From Datnioides undecimradiatus (lineage: Eukaryota; Chordata; Actinopteri; Lobotiformes; Datnioididae), in NCBI GenBank assembly GCA_008933995.1, contig WARS01000029.1, positions 20,491,511 through 20,555,510 on the forward strand: DNA of 64,000 nucleotides, read 5' to 3'. A program made the position numbers and the translations under genes. Positions 43,851 to 58,000 of this stretch are shown one piece after another (positions within the stretch are counted from its first letter, which is position 1; each line of letters begins with the position of its first letter). The notes beneath the pieces are model-generated. The model saw only the letters and a list, made by a program, of their open reading frames with translations. It was not told the DNA's origin and made no database searches.

Positions 43851-44754
43851 ACCTAGAAGAACGTGGGCCGAATAATCTTCAGGGTTAGGCCCAGGTATGA
43901 CCCGTTTACCAGCCTTACTCTGTGTCTTGGTTTGATCAGAGCCAATCAGATGCAGAATATGAGCAGGCAGGGTGGGAAAGGATATAACGCCATCTGACGA
44001 GTGTGCAAAAGCCTGAACCCCCCCCCCTCTCTCTCTTCAAAGTATCCGAATCTATTTGATGTTTTTGAGCTGCAGCATTATTTGTTTCATGCAGGCTGTA
44101 TAAGGTTTCCACTGCATCTACATAATACCTTTAATTTGCCTCTTTCTGCATAATCTGACCCATATAACACATTGTTTAAGTGGTAAAACACATTGGTAAC
44201 CTTTGTGATTCTACAGCAGTATGCAGTTAGTCATGTAGTTTGGGAAGTGGGCAGTGGCAGTGCTGTAGATGCTGTAGATCAGAAGGAGGAGCTTCTATTG
44301 AAAAAGTATAGTTTGGAGCAGCTCATTTGAAGAAAAATGGAAGAAATGAAAATGAATGGCTTCATTTTTCAGGACTGTGAGTCTCAAAGTTTAAAATGTT
44401 GACGATAATGATGCAGCATTGGCTCTATGTTCTCCCCCAGTGTCTGGCTTGTACCATTCCCCACTGTTCTCCTGGCATCGGAGCCCTTTGTAGAACAACT
44501 CTGCTTACTGTTACACGGGCCGACAATTAACAATAGAGGGTAATAGTATGCACTCTCACACACACACAGACCTTCGCACTAACAAATGCATTGATGAAAG
44601 CAGCATGATGTCCTTTTGTTCTCTTTCCTCTTTACTCTGTCTTTTACACACTGGTTTGGACAAAATGATACTTCTGTGTGCTGACTGACCAACCCACTTG
44701 CACAATCATGCATAAATTTCTCCCCACGCCAACTCATATATTATGCTTACATGA

Positions 44755-44756
<2 letters not shown>

Positions 44757-44780
<24 letters not shown>
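44757..44780. repeat. (GT)n microsatellite
   Basis: A 24 bp GT run in the intergenic region. Confidence 0.95.
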
Positions 44781-44786
<6 letters not shown>

Positions 44787-46688
44787 TACAGAGCGAGGGT
44801 TTTTGTGCACCCACCATAGCTGTCAATAAGCTCTTGTGACCTGATCAATAACAATACCAGAGACAGAGTCCATGACCTGCATTCGGCTACTGCATGTGTA
44901 TGTGTGTGGTCAGCGCGCGTGTGTGTGTGTACGTAGATGAGGCGTCACTACAGTCTCTCCACTGTCCCTGTGACACAGCCATGCTGTCCGACATTCAGGC
45001 CTGACTTGTGTGGTGCATTCAGTCTAGTCTGGCATTCATTAGCATCTCTACTGTCAAGTGTATGACTGCTGCCCATGTGACTGACTAGGAGACTATAAAG
45101 GTACACACACCATGTTTAGGGAAATTGACTTGTTTGCTGTCAGAGTTTGAAGAGAAGTTCAATAGGATTACATGTTTCCTCTCTGTTCTCCCCGAGCACT
45201 GATAGGTTTGGGGTGTATTTGACCTAGCGTAGCCAAAGGATGGACAGTGGGACAGTTAACAAGTCACAGGTTAATCAGTTGTAGCTAGGAGCTGCACCCA
45301 GAGGTCCTGACAGCAACACCTGCAGTAAAGCTGCCAGCTTTATTTATTGTCCTAACTCAGAACAAAGTCCAGATGACGCCTGGTTGACATGTAAAATTAA
45401 AACATATATTTTATTTTCATGCTTAACCAAATGCATCCAACGCCAGAAGACAAAGGCCAATAAGAAGTAAGATGTGAGTAGCTCCTTTGCAGGAATACTG
45501 AAGATTTTTAAGTGATTGGGACACCAAAGTAACTCAAAACTCTGTGCCCCCCGTAGACAGTTAGCTAAATACTATATGTTGAATGGCATTTTGCAAACTG
45601 AACATTAGCCACACTTTTATTATTCGTTCGTTTAGTAATAAACAGTGATTTTGTGGTTTTTGCATGTGCAGCTGCAGCAAACCTATACACAGCATGCTAC
45701 GCTCATTTCGATGTAACGTGATGCTTTTGCAAACTTAAGGAAGTAGATGACAGGTTTGGTGGTAAATGTAGATCTTCCTCAAACAACTGACAGAATCCTT
45801 ACTGCGTTAATGATATTAACTGTTTTTAAACCACTAGATCAGGAAGACCCCAGGTCTTGCAGCTGGAAGCAGCTTCTTAGATTTCAGAGTGGGAGTGTGG
45901 CACTAGCAGCACCAATTATTTAATATAAATTTATAGAAAAAAAATAAAAACTATTGTCCGCACACTCTTTAATTTGTGTGTAAAGTAACTGGACTTGATT
46001 TTAAAGCTTGTGTAAGCAAAAAGGTCGTCTGTCTAATAGCCAAGTCAAATACAATACACTCCTTTAAGGGGAGGTTGTTTGGTTAAACTAGGCCTCGGTA
46101 ATTGACATGGATCTAGGCTGAGAGATGCAGCAGGGACAAGCCTGGGACAGAGATGCTTTAATCTGCTCGACACAATAAAACTGTTTACCATGATAATACC
46201 GCCAAACTCACACAGGGATGGGCTTCTTAGGGCAGCCAGTGGGATTACACCTGTGACATTTCAGTAAGATCACTCACACACCTTGTTTTTTTAACGTTTT
46301 TGCATGCGTGTGTGTCAATGCGTTTGAACACAGTATACAGACAACAATCCCACATCGCCCACCGTTTGACCAGATTCCCTGATGCCCAAATTAGGCAACA
46401 AATCTATGGACAAGGTGGTGCGAGGAGGGGGTGATGGGTTATATACAGTTCAGTAGGTTTACCTCTGGGAGTCTAATCACTATCTGTAAACCCAAATCTA
46501 TGCCTTTATTCTGAGCTGAGTGGATTAGATGTGGATCCAGTGCCGGCCCGGGGATAAACAATCCACTGCACACAATATAGCTTTTTAACATGACAATACT
46601 ACCAACATACACAAGCTGCTTATGAGGAGCCTCTCAAGCCTCCTTCAATAAGGTGAGTGCATGTGTGTGTGAACTTGTGTGTTTCAGG

Positions 46689-46736
46689 GACTCTCTCTCT
46701 CTCTCTCTCTCTCTCTCGCTCTGTGTGTGTGTGTGT
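46689..46736. repeat. (CT)n-(GT)n compound microsatellite
   Basis: A ct run of about 30 bp passing into gt, just upstream of the likely first dlg2 transcript leader. Confidence 0.95.
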
Positions 46737-46741
46737 TCTTC

Positions 46742-47158
46742 CCACAGGACTGCCTGAGAACCGGTCGGACAACGTTTTGACTGAATCACCTGAATGAAGA
46801 AATGGAGAACTAGTTTAACAGACAGGGGGAGAGCCAAAGTGAAAGAGACAGAGTGTGTGTGTGAGAGAGGAAACCAAGCCGCAGCCCCGGGTACCAAGTC
46901 CACGTTTGATGCCAGCGGTTTCTCTGTTCTGCTTACTGCCTTCACGGACTTTCAAACCCTGCGTAAAGTTTTTATTTTATTTTATTCTCTTATTTAAACC
47001 GCGCTTGGTGTCGAGTGCTGTGGTGTCAGTCTGGTGTCCCAGTTTGGAAGCAGGCTGTCCCGGGACAGACGCGCACATCTGTAATAACAGATACCCTGTC
47101 ACAGCGACGCGCGCGCACACATACACGAGCTCCGGGGTGGAGGACTGTGCGTGTCACC
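46742..47158 (+). promoter_or_regulatory. dlg2: Probable leader and promoter of the L27 form of dlg2
   Basis: Sequence before the ATG at 47159 turns GC- and CpG-rich (gccccgggtacc, gtcccgggacagacgcgc, cgacgcgcgcgc), unlike the AT-rich flanks, and ends tcaccATG, a good start context. The transcription start is not defined. Confidence 0.45.
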
Positions 47159-47177
47159 ATGCCTGTGCGACAGAAAG
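47159..47177 (+). CDS. dlg2: dlg2 L27 form, exon 1 (MPVRQK)
   Basis: A 19 nt coding part: ATG then PVRQK and one base, donor gtaact. MPVRxxD is the start of L27-containing DLG proteins (SAP97 begins MPVRKQDTQRAL). The split Asp codon is completed by exon 2. Confidence 0.88.
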
Positions 47178-49714
47178 GTAACTATAAATAACACGTTTTT
47201 CGATACTTCTGTCTTTATATCCAGCTCTGCAATGTATCCCCTCTCATATTTAGTTATTTTTAAAGTAACGATATCCAACTCATCAGCTTTAACCGGTCTG
47301 AAAGGTTGCGTTGATGTTGTTTCTGTAGCTCCGCGCGCTACTCTAGCGTCTAAGCGAACGTTAACGTTTGAAGACGGAACTTCAATAAAATAAACTCGCA
47401 ATTTAACAAAAGACTGTTTACTGGTGTACGCATGCAACGTATAGATTAAATTGTAAGCACTGTCATGATTTATTCAGAGACTGTGGTAAATTCGGCACAC
47501 AAGTTATCCACCAAAAACATTTAATTTTATATGTAATCCGCTCAAAAACTGATTTATCGTCTGTCAAATGGTATGCACTTTAACCGCATAAACACAGGGA
47601 ACTCAGCTCAAGATTGTTGCCTTATGTTAAGTTGCATGCCGTACGAAAGTGTGTGGATGTGCAACCGAGTAATAACCGAAAACATGCTCTGCTTGACATG
47701 TGCGGTCATAAGTACGGCAATAGAACCCCCCCCCCCCACTAATTATCATGAATACTGTCTGGGTTGGTATCGTCCATTGTAAGAAAACTGCATACAAATA
47801 CTTAATGCTGGCACTTCGTCTGACTTTGATGTTGATCTGTCAGTGCTTCCGGTTTAATCAGCTGTTCAGAGCGCTCTGGAGCCTGGAATGCAGTCTGCAG
47901 CCTTCGGTTACACCATGGACCCTATTGCCTTGTTGCCCTTCTTCATCAGAGTACATTAAGTCATGGTAGCCTAATAAAACTTAATTGTAGTGACTATTTC
48001 ACAGAATACAGAGCCAATAAAGTGCCATAAATAGGCTTAATTCACCACAGGTTAAGGAAACACTTCAATTTACCCTTTTTTAAAAGTTAAACTTTTGTAA
48101 AGTGACCTGTGAATGAAGACCTTATATAGATGTCAAACGCTGAAAACTGTCAGTAGATGAGACAGAAAAGGAAAGAAAACAATTATCTGGCGCTCTGAAG
48201 AAGAACAAGAAGACGAGGCTCATTAAAAGCCTGTTGACAGACTAATAACACCTGTGTCCACACTCAATTTATGGAGCCAGGTGCTGTTAATCTATCTTTT
48301 ATTACTATCTTTTATTAACTTCACACTGATGAAGACTCAAACCAGCGAGAGTTTTTACCCATAGTAATCCTCAATTAAGTAAAAGCTTTTAATGCACAGC
48401 ACCTAATCTCCCAGCTCTTCTTAAGAGTGCCTGGAGAGTTTTGACTTTCCCACTCTGTCATTGGTTACGTCGTTATTTACCTGCTTCTTATTTAGATGCT
48501 CAGCGAGCCCTGGAGCTTCTCCAGCAGTACCGGGCCAAACTCGACCAAAGACAGCAGAACCAGAGCCGGACCAAACACGGCCATGCGGAGGAAGACCAGC
48601 AGCTCCAGCAGTCCCTGGACCGAGTCATCAATGTATTTCAAAGTCAGCTGTTTAACGCTCTGCTTGGTAAGGATGTCCCCTGTTAATCTGCTCACTACAT
48701 TTACACTCTGTGTGACAACATGTTGATTTTAAACGCCTATTCAGCTTTTATTTGCTGAGCAGCTCTTTGATGCTTGGATTTGACGTCTGTTTAGAAAGAC
48801 GGGGATCTTCAGGTGACTTGTTGGGACTGTGAATACACAGGTGGTTTAAGGTGGTCCTCTCAAAAACACCTCTCATATCCTGTTTGGTCTAAAATGCATT
48901 TGAACTTCAGCATCTGAAGTTTTACTTTCATGCAAGTATTTCCTGCACTAGGTCACATTTTGTGCATGTTAACAGAAAATAAAGGTGTTTAAATTAGCAT
49001 AATTATGTATTATTAAAGGCGTACTTCATCAAAATCACGAATTATTCAGTGGTTTCAGTTTCTGGGGACAGTTTTTGTCTTTTTCTACTTTTGCTTGAAC
49101 ATCTAAAGTCATTGAAACTTTGTTTATGGACATGGAGGTTTTAGAGTGGATATAAAAAGTCTACACACCCTTATCAAATTGCAGGTTTTTTGATGGCGCT
49201 GTACATATTTTTATTTGAAAGGTGTGGTTACTTATAATAAACCATTAGTTTTTTTGTTTTTGACAGTGTTGCTGCCGTGTGTCAGCCAGGAAGGTTGCTG
49301 TGTTTTCTGTGAAGGCTTGAATGCTGAGTGTGTGTGTGTGTGCGCGTGTGTGTTTTTTGTCCAAACTAAGATAGAAGGGTCTGGTTACAAGACAGTAAAC
49401 CAGCAGATCAGTAGACAGACGGCCAGGCAGATCATACGAGTGGGAGAGAAGCACTGTGTAGTACCCCTCGTTTTCACGGTGTCTGCGAGACGTCAGGCCC
49501 ACATAACCATGCTCACCAGAGAATGGGGATCTAAACATCCTGATGTAGGCGTGATGTGGCACGCTACAGAAAACACAGGGCCCTTTGTAGGAAATATGCA
49601 CAAATTTAGAAAATGTGTCGCAAGTATAAATTCCTTCCAAGAGTTCACAGCCTGTGTCTAACTGGTTTAGTTCTGGCTGTGGTGAACTGTTGCTTCCTGG
49701 AAGGAAAACACCAA

Positions 49715-49745
<31 letters not shown>

Positions 49746-52700
49746 GGGCTACGTGCACGGTGACAAACTGGTTCTTAGTCCCAACCCCGCCTGCTTTGCA
49801 CCACACCCACCCCTTTGGCTTCGACAGTAACGCTCCTTCCTTCACTTTGTGTGTGTGTGTGTGTTGCTAAATATGAGGCTGAGTTCTTGTTTGACTTTGA
49901 CCTTTTTAATTATGCTGTGTCTGCTGTTCAAGCTGTGTTTTGAATGATCCTTCACTGCTATTGTACTGACTTAATCTATTATGTAAGACTGTTCACTACG
50001 CTCTACGTGCATGGACGTGACGATGCCGCATGATTTCAACCTTCAGTGCCTGTTTTATGGTCATTTTACTGCATTTCATTGTTCCATTCAAACTCCCTGT
50101 AATGCTTTTACTCTTCTGCTGTTACACACCCTCCTCCAACAGTCTGTGTATTCCCAAATACTCTACCTGTTTTTCTTTTTTTATGACCCCCCCCCAAACA
50201 TCTCTGAGCAGCCGGCTCTCACCGTCATGTGTATGATTTAGTGTCAGACTGCCAGAGAAGTGGAAGTCCAATCTAATCAATGTCAATATACTTTCTTTTG
50301 AAAGGGGAACTGCCGCTGTAATGAACCTTGCCCCCTTTTTAAATAAATACCTGAAGTAACACTGGTCTCTGTAACTGTAGTAGCCGTGCCCCTTGGCAGC
50401 CACTAGAGGTCAGCAGTGTATTAGTTGTAATTTTGTATGTAAATGTATTTAAAACAGCTTTATCAGGCTGTGACTGATGTTGTCATTAAAAATAAGGCTG
50501 CTGATTATTTTATCAATTCACCGCTTTATTGATCAGTTGCTGAGTCTCTAAAAATAATAAAAAAGTGAATCCATAGTGACTTTTTAAATGTCTTGGGTTC
50601 AATGAACTGTCCAAAACCACGATATTTGTTTACAATGATATAAAACAAAAAAGCTTATTCTGATTTCTCTACACACACGACCAGAATTTGTGATATCTAG
50701 CCAGCTATTCATTTGTTCTCACTGTTTAGTCTTACACTGTCATGCATTCAATCTCTTTAGCGTGTCATAACCTTGTTTACTAATCCACTAAACCCCTCAG
50801 TCATTAATTATGGCTCTAATCTCTGCTCTTCTCTTTCCAGACATTCAGGAGTACTACGAGTTGACCATCCTTGAAGACAGCAAGTGTTCTGTGACCCAGA
50901 CAGATGGTCCACAGAAACACCCTGCCGCCTCTAACCTGCCAGCGGAGCTTTCAGCCCAGCCACAGCCTCACTCTGTTCCCCTGAGCCCCCAAGCTTCTGG
51001 AGGATCATCCCCGCCAAAACCTCTGACCCCCAGACCTAAGTCAATCAAGTCCCCCGCTCCTCCAATCCCATCTGGAATACCCGCAACAAAGCCATCTTCC
51101 TCTACAACACAGTCTGTCACACCTCAGTCACAGCCGGCCAAGGTCAAGTATCGCGCTCCCCTCCCTCCTGTGCAGCCTGGAGCCTCCGCATTGCCAGACA
51201 CTTCTAAGCCCTCGTCTCCCTCTGCTGCCACATCTCCCGGCGTCAGAGTGAATGGCGCGGAAACCAAGATGGGCTCCATAAAAGCACCTCCTGCAGTATC
51301 ACTGAACGGAGCAAAGCCACAACTCACCGCCACCAACTCTCTCTCCTCAGAAAGCTCCATTGCCTCTGCCAATCCACAGAGCTGTCCTGTCTCTCCAGAC
51401 CCCAACCTGGTGACCGTCTCAGCCCTGGTCTCCAGCACCATCCAAGGCCTTGTAACTCCAACTTCTCCTGACAAACTTACCCCCACCAGTCCGGGTCACA
51501 ACAGCATCACAGCAGCCAACAAGGAGCAAGGCGTAGGCAGGTTCACTCCCAGCACGAGTCCAACCAGCCCCAACCAGGGGAAGTTTACCTTCAGCAGCCA
51601 CAGCCCCACAGTTCCTGCAGGAGCTTTGACCAAAGGGCCTCACCTGAGGTATGTCCAACACATCAGAAAACCAGACGGCTGTTAAACTGACGTTTAAACA
51701 GACTAAACTGATAAATTATCATTGACATTTCATCAACAAGTAGTGAATGAAGAGTGAAATGTATTTCACTATTTTTCAAAATAATGGTGTTTCCATTGAT
51801 TTTTCCCGCTGACGTTTAAGCTAAAGTGTCAGGTCAAGTAGTTCAGTAGTCTTCAGAGTTCATCTGCACACACCTTCTCTCTCTTCGATTTCTGTTTCTA
51901 GTCCAACCAGCCCCGGGCCAGTAAAAGTCACCTCCACTAGCCCCAGCCATGGTCCATCCAGCCCCAGGCCAGCTACAAGCCCACTGACCCCCATCAAGGT
52001 AAGACATCTCTGGTTGCTTTGTATAAATGCCTGAGGAAACCTGCGGGAATCCCTCTCAAAGCAGAGATTGCATACCTTGGATACGTGCTCTCCAAAGCTG
52101 GGTGATCTCAGTGGTTGGGTGGCAACACTGAGGTTACGGTAGAGCTGCTTGACTAGGTTTTCTCTCCTGTGTCATAGAGAAACACACTTTAAATGAAAAT
52201 ATAGTCGTGTCCAGGAGAGCTTGTCCGGTTTTGTTTGTGTATTGTATGAGGCTTCCATGTGTTTTAATGGCCTTATCATATTCAGATTTTTCATATTCAG
52301 AGTTTGTTTTGCTGGAATCTGTCACTTAATATATCAGTTTGTAGCGATACTCTGTAGTGCTGCAATATCAGCCAATCATTGCTCGTAATAAGAAATAACA
52401 GAAAGATATACGCCCGTCCACAACGTGAGGCTTTTGCTGGATTTGTTGCCTCAGGTCCAACATTTCACATGTCTGACACGAGAGTAGTTTTGATACATTC
52501 AAACATGTTTTCACTGGTGAAAGCGTGTCTCCTCTGGAACCAGCATATCAAAAGGCTGCTCCTGGCTGCAGAGAGCGGAATTAGACGGACAGATCGTTTA
52601 TGCAGACTGGCTGTTTGAACAGTGGCTTACGTTGCGTTACATAATATGACAAGTGGAATCAATTCAGTTCAGTAACATTTTATTGTCCGCTGGAGGCGGC

Positions 52701-55037
52701 GGAACGAGATCAGAGACCCGCTCGTGCAACTGGTTTTGTCTTGCTGATCTTGCAGGAGTGGAACCTGAACGGTTTTGTGTGGTTCAGGATGTTTGACCAC
52801 ATGCTGACACTGTACACAACGCTGCTTTGATCTGCTGCTGATTGGCCATATCTTGGGAAATTTTGCTGATATTGACTTTGATTTACTTGATTTGGACTCA
52901 CTAATAATCATGTTTATGTTCACAACAATGAGCACAAGCCAGTGCAGACAGACTGACAACTTTGTGCTGGCAGCGGTGAGCATCAGGAGGGAACCAACAG
53001 TGGATGCAGGGCTTGCGGAGGGTGGAGCCAGACAGAAGTAGAGTAGGACATGAGGAGAAACAAGTGTAAAATGTGCGTATGTTTGTTTTATGTAAGAAAT
53101 TCCTCTGTGAGATATTTTCCTCCCCACTTTTCATTATTTCTATGCTCCACTTAGTCTTTCATGAGGTTTCATGTCCAGCAACAGTTGTGTGTATCTCTGT
53201 ATCTACAAAAAGATCTTGTGCGAGTGAAATCCCATCTCTGTGTGAGGCTTCAGGCTGCATATGGAGCTCTGCCTTCGCCAATACGCACAGTCAAAGTTGA
53301 AAGTAGAGCATCCATCGCTACACCACTGTTACTGTTCACTCAGTCTAACCCCCCACTACTGCCAAACAGAGACTGACCTGATAAAACAGCAGAGAGTGGT
53401 GTGTGTGTAAGTGTATATGTATGTGAGTGTGCGTATACATGTGTCTGTGCCAGCGTTTGCCTGTGCATCCGTGTGTGTGCGCCTCTGCGCCTGTCTCTGC
53501 ACGTTTGCCCGTCCGTTTTTGTTTTTTTTTATTTTAGCGCGCCGAGTGCGTGCTGCATGTGTGCGGCTACATGTTCTGAGCCATGCGCTTTTTGAGGTCA
53601 AAATGTGGCTACCAGCTGCCATAAAACGAAGACAGCAGCTGGAAAACAAGAGGGCGGGTGGAGGTGCACCGGGACGGCTGCCATGTTTCCGAGTCGGCCT
53701 CTATTTTAGCGGAGAAGTCCTCTCTGGCCGCTCTGATGAAAGGACAGGTGGAGAGGACATGAGAAAGGGAGGAGAGAGAGACTGAGGGATGAGAAGGAGG
53801 AGACAGAGACGGCCAAACGGCAGAAGGATGTCACCAACAGCAACAAGCGGCTCGGTGGTGGAAGGGGAAAGTTGCAGCTGGAAGATGTTTCGGTGAAAGT
53901 TTGCCAGTCGGACTGGTGAGGATGGACTGCATCTGTATCCTCACTACCAAGGTGAGACAAAGGAAGACAGCAGGTTAGAGTAGAGCAGAGTGGACCACAG
54001 GACCGGGTTGGTAAACATCTAAATTATCAGGGTTATTTATTACAGTCAGCTCTCATTTTATGTTTAAGCTGTTTGTGCATTGGGTGCTTTGAATGTGCAT
54101 CTCCTCCTCCTCGTGATGTTTTCGATTATAAACTTTAACCCATATTTCAGGATTTTAATGGAAAAGTGAGCCTGGGACCTTCAGCCCTTTGGGGGTTTCC
54201 ACTTAACACATGATGCAAATGATGTATTTCAGGGCTTTGGTAAACTAAGTGTACCTGCTCACAATTAGCCACATCATATTGGTGCCAGGTTGATCATTGC
54301 ACAGATGGGGTGCTGTACTTTGTGAATGAACAGCCTAGAAGGTGATAATCTTACAGGAACAGGATGTGCTCTAGTGAAGTGACTCTAATGGGAATGCCGA
54401 GCTGTTGCTCAGCTGTTGGTCTGACAACACGTGACACCCTAAGAGACAGGAAACTGGGTTGATAGGACACACACTTCAAAAGACTAGCTATCTGACCGGC
54501 TGGCTGTGTAGATGACTGACTGATTGACTGACTGGTCGCCATGCAGGAGAAAATACTTGGCTTAAAACAAGGATGGCGAAATTAAACCCATGCACACATG
54601 CATGGCATGTGAAGCAATGTGAACAGGGATAGGAGGTTGAATCTAACAGATAAAGATGCTTTTATCAGAATGCACCTAGAAATACTATACTACTATGTGT
54701 AAAAGGTCCACGTGTGCTCAGAGGGAACTTTGTATGACCTGTCTACTGACATAATAATTGTTTAATTATCCGCAGCAGAGCACACTTCACTCCAATCACT
54801 CCTCAAAAGAATTCATGCAATTGCACCACCGCCAGACGACAGAAGTAGTTTTAAAGGAGAGTTTAAAAAAAGTTAAAATCCTTCATACTTTGTCGCCGTT
54901 GCACACGTGGCCGAGTGTGCAGCAGTGGGCATGGTTGTCGGACGCAACACTGTTTTAAACACAGGCGTGTGTGTGTGGTTCAGGAGGAGTCATTAATAAC
55001 TGAGTGTGTGTGTGTGTGTGTGGAAAAGATACAGAAA

Positions 55038-55078
<41 letters not shown>

Positions 55079-58000
55079 ATTCACATTTACCTTGTGCCCT
55101 CCACTTTCCGCTCCAGTGCACACATCGCTCTTCCAAGCTGCAGCCTTACAGACTACATCACGCAACCTGATCCTGCACGTTCAGAAACATTTGCATGAAT
55201 CAAAACATGTGCTTAATCCTGGTACAAGTAACCTTTGGTTCTCTGTCCAGTCTGAAATCTCACTTTGACTCTTGAGTCTTGATTGTGCTTATTCAGGGAT
55301 TTGTCTGAGACTCCACCTGGGTGTTTGCACCAAATTATCTGCTTGAAGGACATCCACTTTGACCCCTGGGTCACCCTGCTGTCACAGTAAGAAATACAGT
55401 CTCCCAGCTGGTTAGTGAGCTTCCTTATGAGCTACTAGGAGCATGACCTTCTGCCGTGCTGGCAAACATAGCCAGAGTCAGACTGGCTCCCATTACCATG
55501 AATGACCACTGCAAAGCTGTGGATTCGACCCAACATTTCCAAACAAGGCTTTATTACAACATAATGCCAGAGTGTTAGAGACAAGCTATTTAAGTCAGAG
55601 GGACCAGGTGATTGATGGGAAAATGCTACAGGACTGAGACACACACACACAAATAAGTCTGCGGTCTGTTGGCCGATATACAAACAGGCTGCAGGGATTC
55701 CATCTCGCATTCATCTGGTTGATCTCGTTTATCTCATTAAGATAATGGATTAAAAAACAGAGGGTGTTCCCTGAGCTCAGGACTGCTAGATTACTGCTGG
55801 AGGATGTTTCAGTACATCCTCTCTCATCCTCCTTGATTCATTTCTTCTGCCCATCTCCTTTACTACATGCCCTCTGGGTAAACCGGCAGGCTTTACAATC
55901 CAGGCCTATATTCAGTAATGTACATCTGATTAACAAATATTTGATGATCTAGAATAATTACTGGTTTATTAGAGATGCATTTGGTTGCATCAGCGATACA
56001 TTTCTGGTGCTAGCATATGAACAACAATGCAGGTTAAGATTATAAATGAGAATTTAAATAGATGGATGGACTCAAAGCTTAAAGTTCAACAGATCTGTGA
56101 ATGAATGTGTTCAATAAAATCAGAATAATGAACGCCCAGGTCTTTATTTACTCAACATATGCATTTAATAATATCTGTGCCTGTGGGGATTGTTGTCAAA
56201 CATACAGTATGTGGATTTTACTTTCTATCAGTATTCTTCTTTATCTTTCCCAATCCTCTTTTCCTGTCCGATATATCCAGTCTTAAATCCTACCCTGGTT
56301 TTATTGGCGTGTGATTGTTGTTTGCTCCTACTGAGTGTCACTGGCCCCCTGTGCTCCAAGAGAGCAAGAGTCTCTCCTAAGAGGCTTACCTTAGGCTGCT
56401 AATAGACTTTATAGAGGTGGAGCTATTTTAGGATGGACAAAGAGGAGAAAGAAAATATATAAGAGATGCACAACAAAGACAGAGAGAGATCAAGTGTGTG
56501 AGCGAGCCCATGAGCCTGTGTTGCTTGCTTCTCTGGGTTTTTGCAAGAAAACTCAGCGCTACATCATTCCACCGACCCATTCATCTGTGCAACTGTCCAG
56601 CTGGCTCTGTGGTGTAACTGTGAGGAGAGGTCACGGCAGACGAATTAATCAACGGAGAAGGCATGAGATGAGAAGAGAGGAGGGAGAGAACTTCCCAGGC
56701 AGCGGTAGGACTACTGAGCCCCGAGCTACGTATCTGCAGTCGGACTAACGCAGCAATGTAGGACTGCCGCTACAGGTCAGCTCGCTTCATGAGAGCCTCG
56801 GTGAAAGGTTGAACGTCCCCTCAGCTCTGTAGGATCCACACCTGTCGCGAAGAATTGGACTGCAGTTCTTTGGACAGTCCTGCCTGTAGTCGGGCTGACA
56901 CCTGCTGAACCAGCATCAGGGATCCATGCGAAAGATGGACCACCGCAACTCTGCATCCTCAGACAATGTAACGTATCTTCACTTACTTAAGTCATGATTG
57001 CATCTCCGATCCAGCTGCTGCTTTATTGTCACAAAGAAAAATGGGTCTTGTAGTTGTGGTAGAGAGTCGTAGGGGCAGCTGAGGATAAGATCAGCGCCCG
57101 TAATGACCTGCAGGCGTGTGCATTCTTGCGTGGCGTGTGTGAACTCAGAGTTTGGTGTATTTTTTTTTTTATTTTTTTTTTTTTTTTTTGTGAGTCCAAA
57201 GATTTTGCACATGCACTTTAAATATATATATTTTTAAATGTGTGTTTATATATTTGCATGTGCACATACATGATATCCTCTCATCCTTATGCAAATACAC
57301 TTCTCAGTATTTAGCAGTGGCACAGTGTAACGGAGTACGTCTGTACTTCCCTATATCCATTTTATTTTACTTTATACTTCTACTTCACTACATTTCAGTG
57401 GGAAATTCCTTTTAGACATTGTTAATCTGTTATATGCAATATAAATATCATTGAAATATTACCTTTGTACTCAGCTTTAGTTAAATTGCTTTTCAGATTA
57501 GATCTTTGCATAAAAGAGAGATGATCAGCTTATAAAATATAATACGTTGTTTCAAGATTAAACCAGTGGTTTGCAGCCATTTTGACTTGTGACCCCAAAA
57601 AGAGGTTCTCTCAGTGATTTGTCAGCAGTTCAACCAACGAGCTATTTCCCCTTCCGAACTTCTCAGACGGTTTTTATTTAAAATGCAATATTCTTATATT
57701 TTGGTACTTTTACATAAAGAGTAAAGAGCTGAGTTCTCCCTGCACAGCTGCTGTTTGACCAGAATCGGCCTGTTCAGCTTGTCTCATGCAAAGTACAGGC
57801 TGATACCCACATATATCAGTATTTATCAGTCTTAGAGACGCCTCAGAAATCATTGTGGAGCAAGAAGTGTGTCACAGCCTTCTGAAACGCCCATGTCCGA
57901 TTTCTTTATGTGGTTCCGCAGAACGGTATCAGAGGTGCTAGGAATCACGGAGGCTGGCTCACAACCAAGAGGAGCTGAGTAATTAAGGGGAATTAGTCCA

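Larger units (their letters stand above)
40961..46740. other. Intergenic region between lrrc7 and dlg2
   Basis: 5.8 kb with no supported gene. It holds a decayed gypsy fragment and LTR-like segment (42280-43520), an unassigned stretch (43530-43850), (GT)n tracts (44757-44780, 44917-44930) and (CT)n-(GT)n (46689-46736). Confidence 0.7.

Noticed and set aside
49215..49661. A 148-codon frame with a signal-peptide-like start
   Set aside because: It contains Cys-Val runs coded by a TG microsatellite, has no recognised homologue, and lies within a dlg2 intron.
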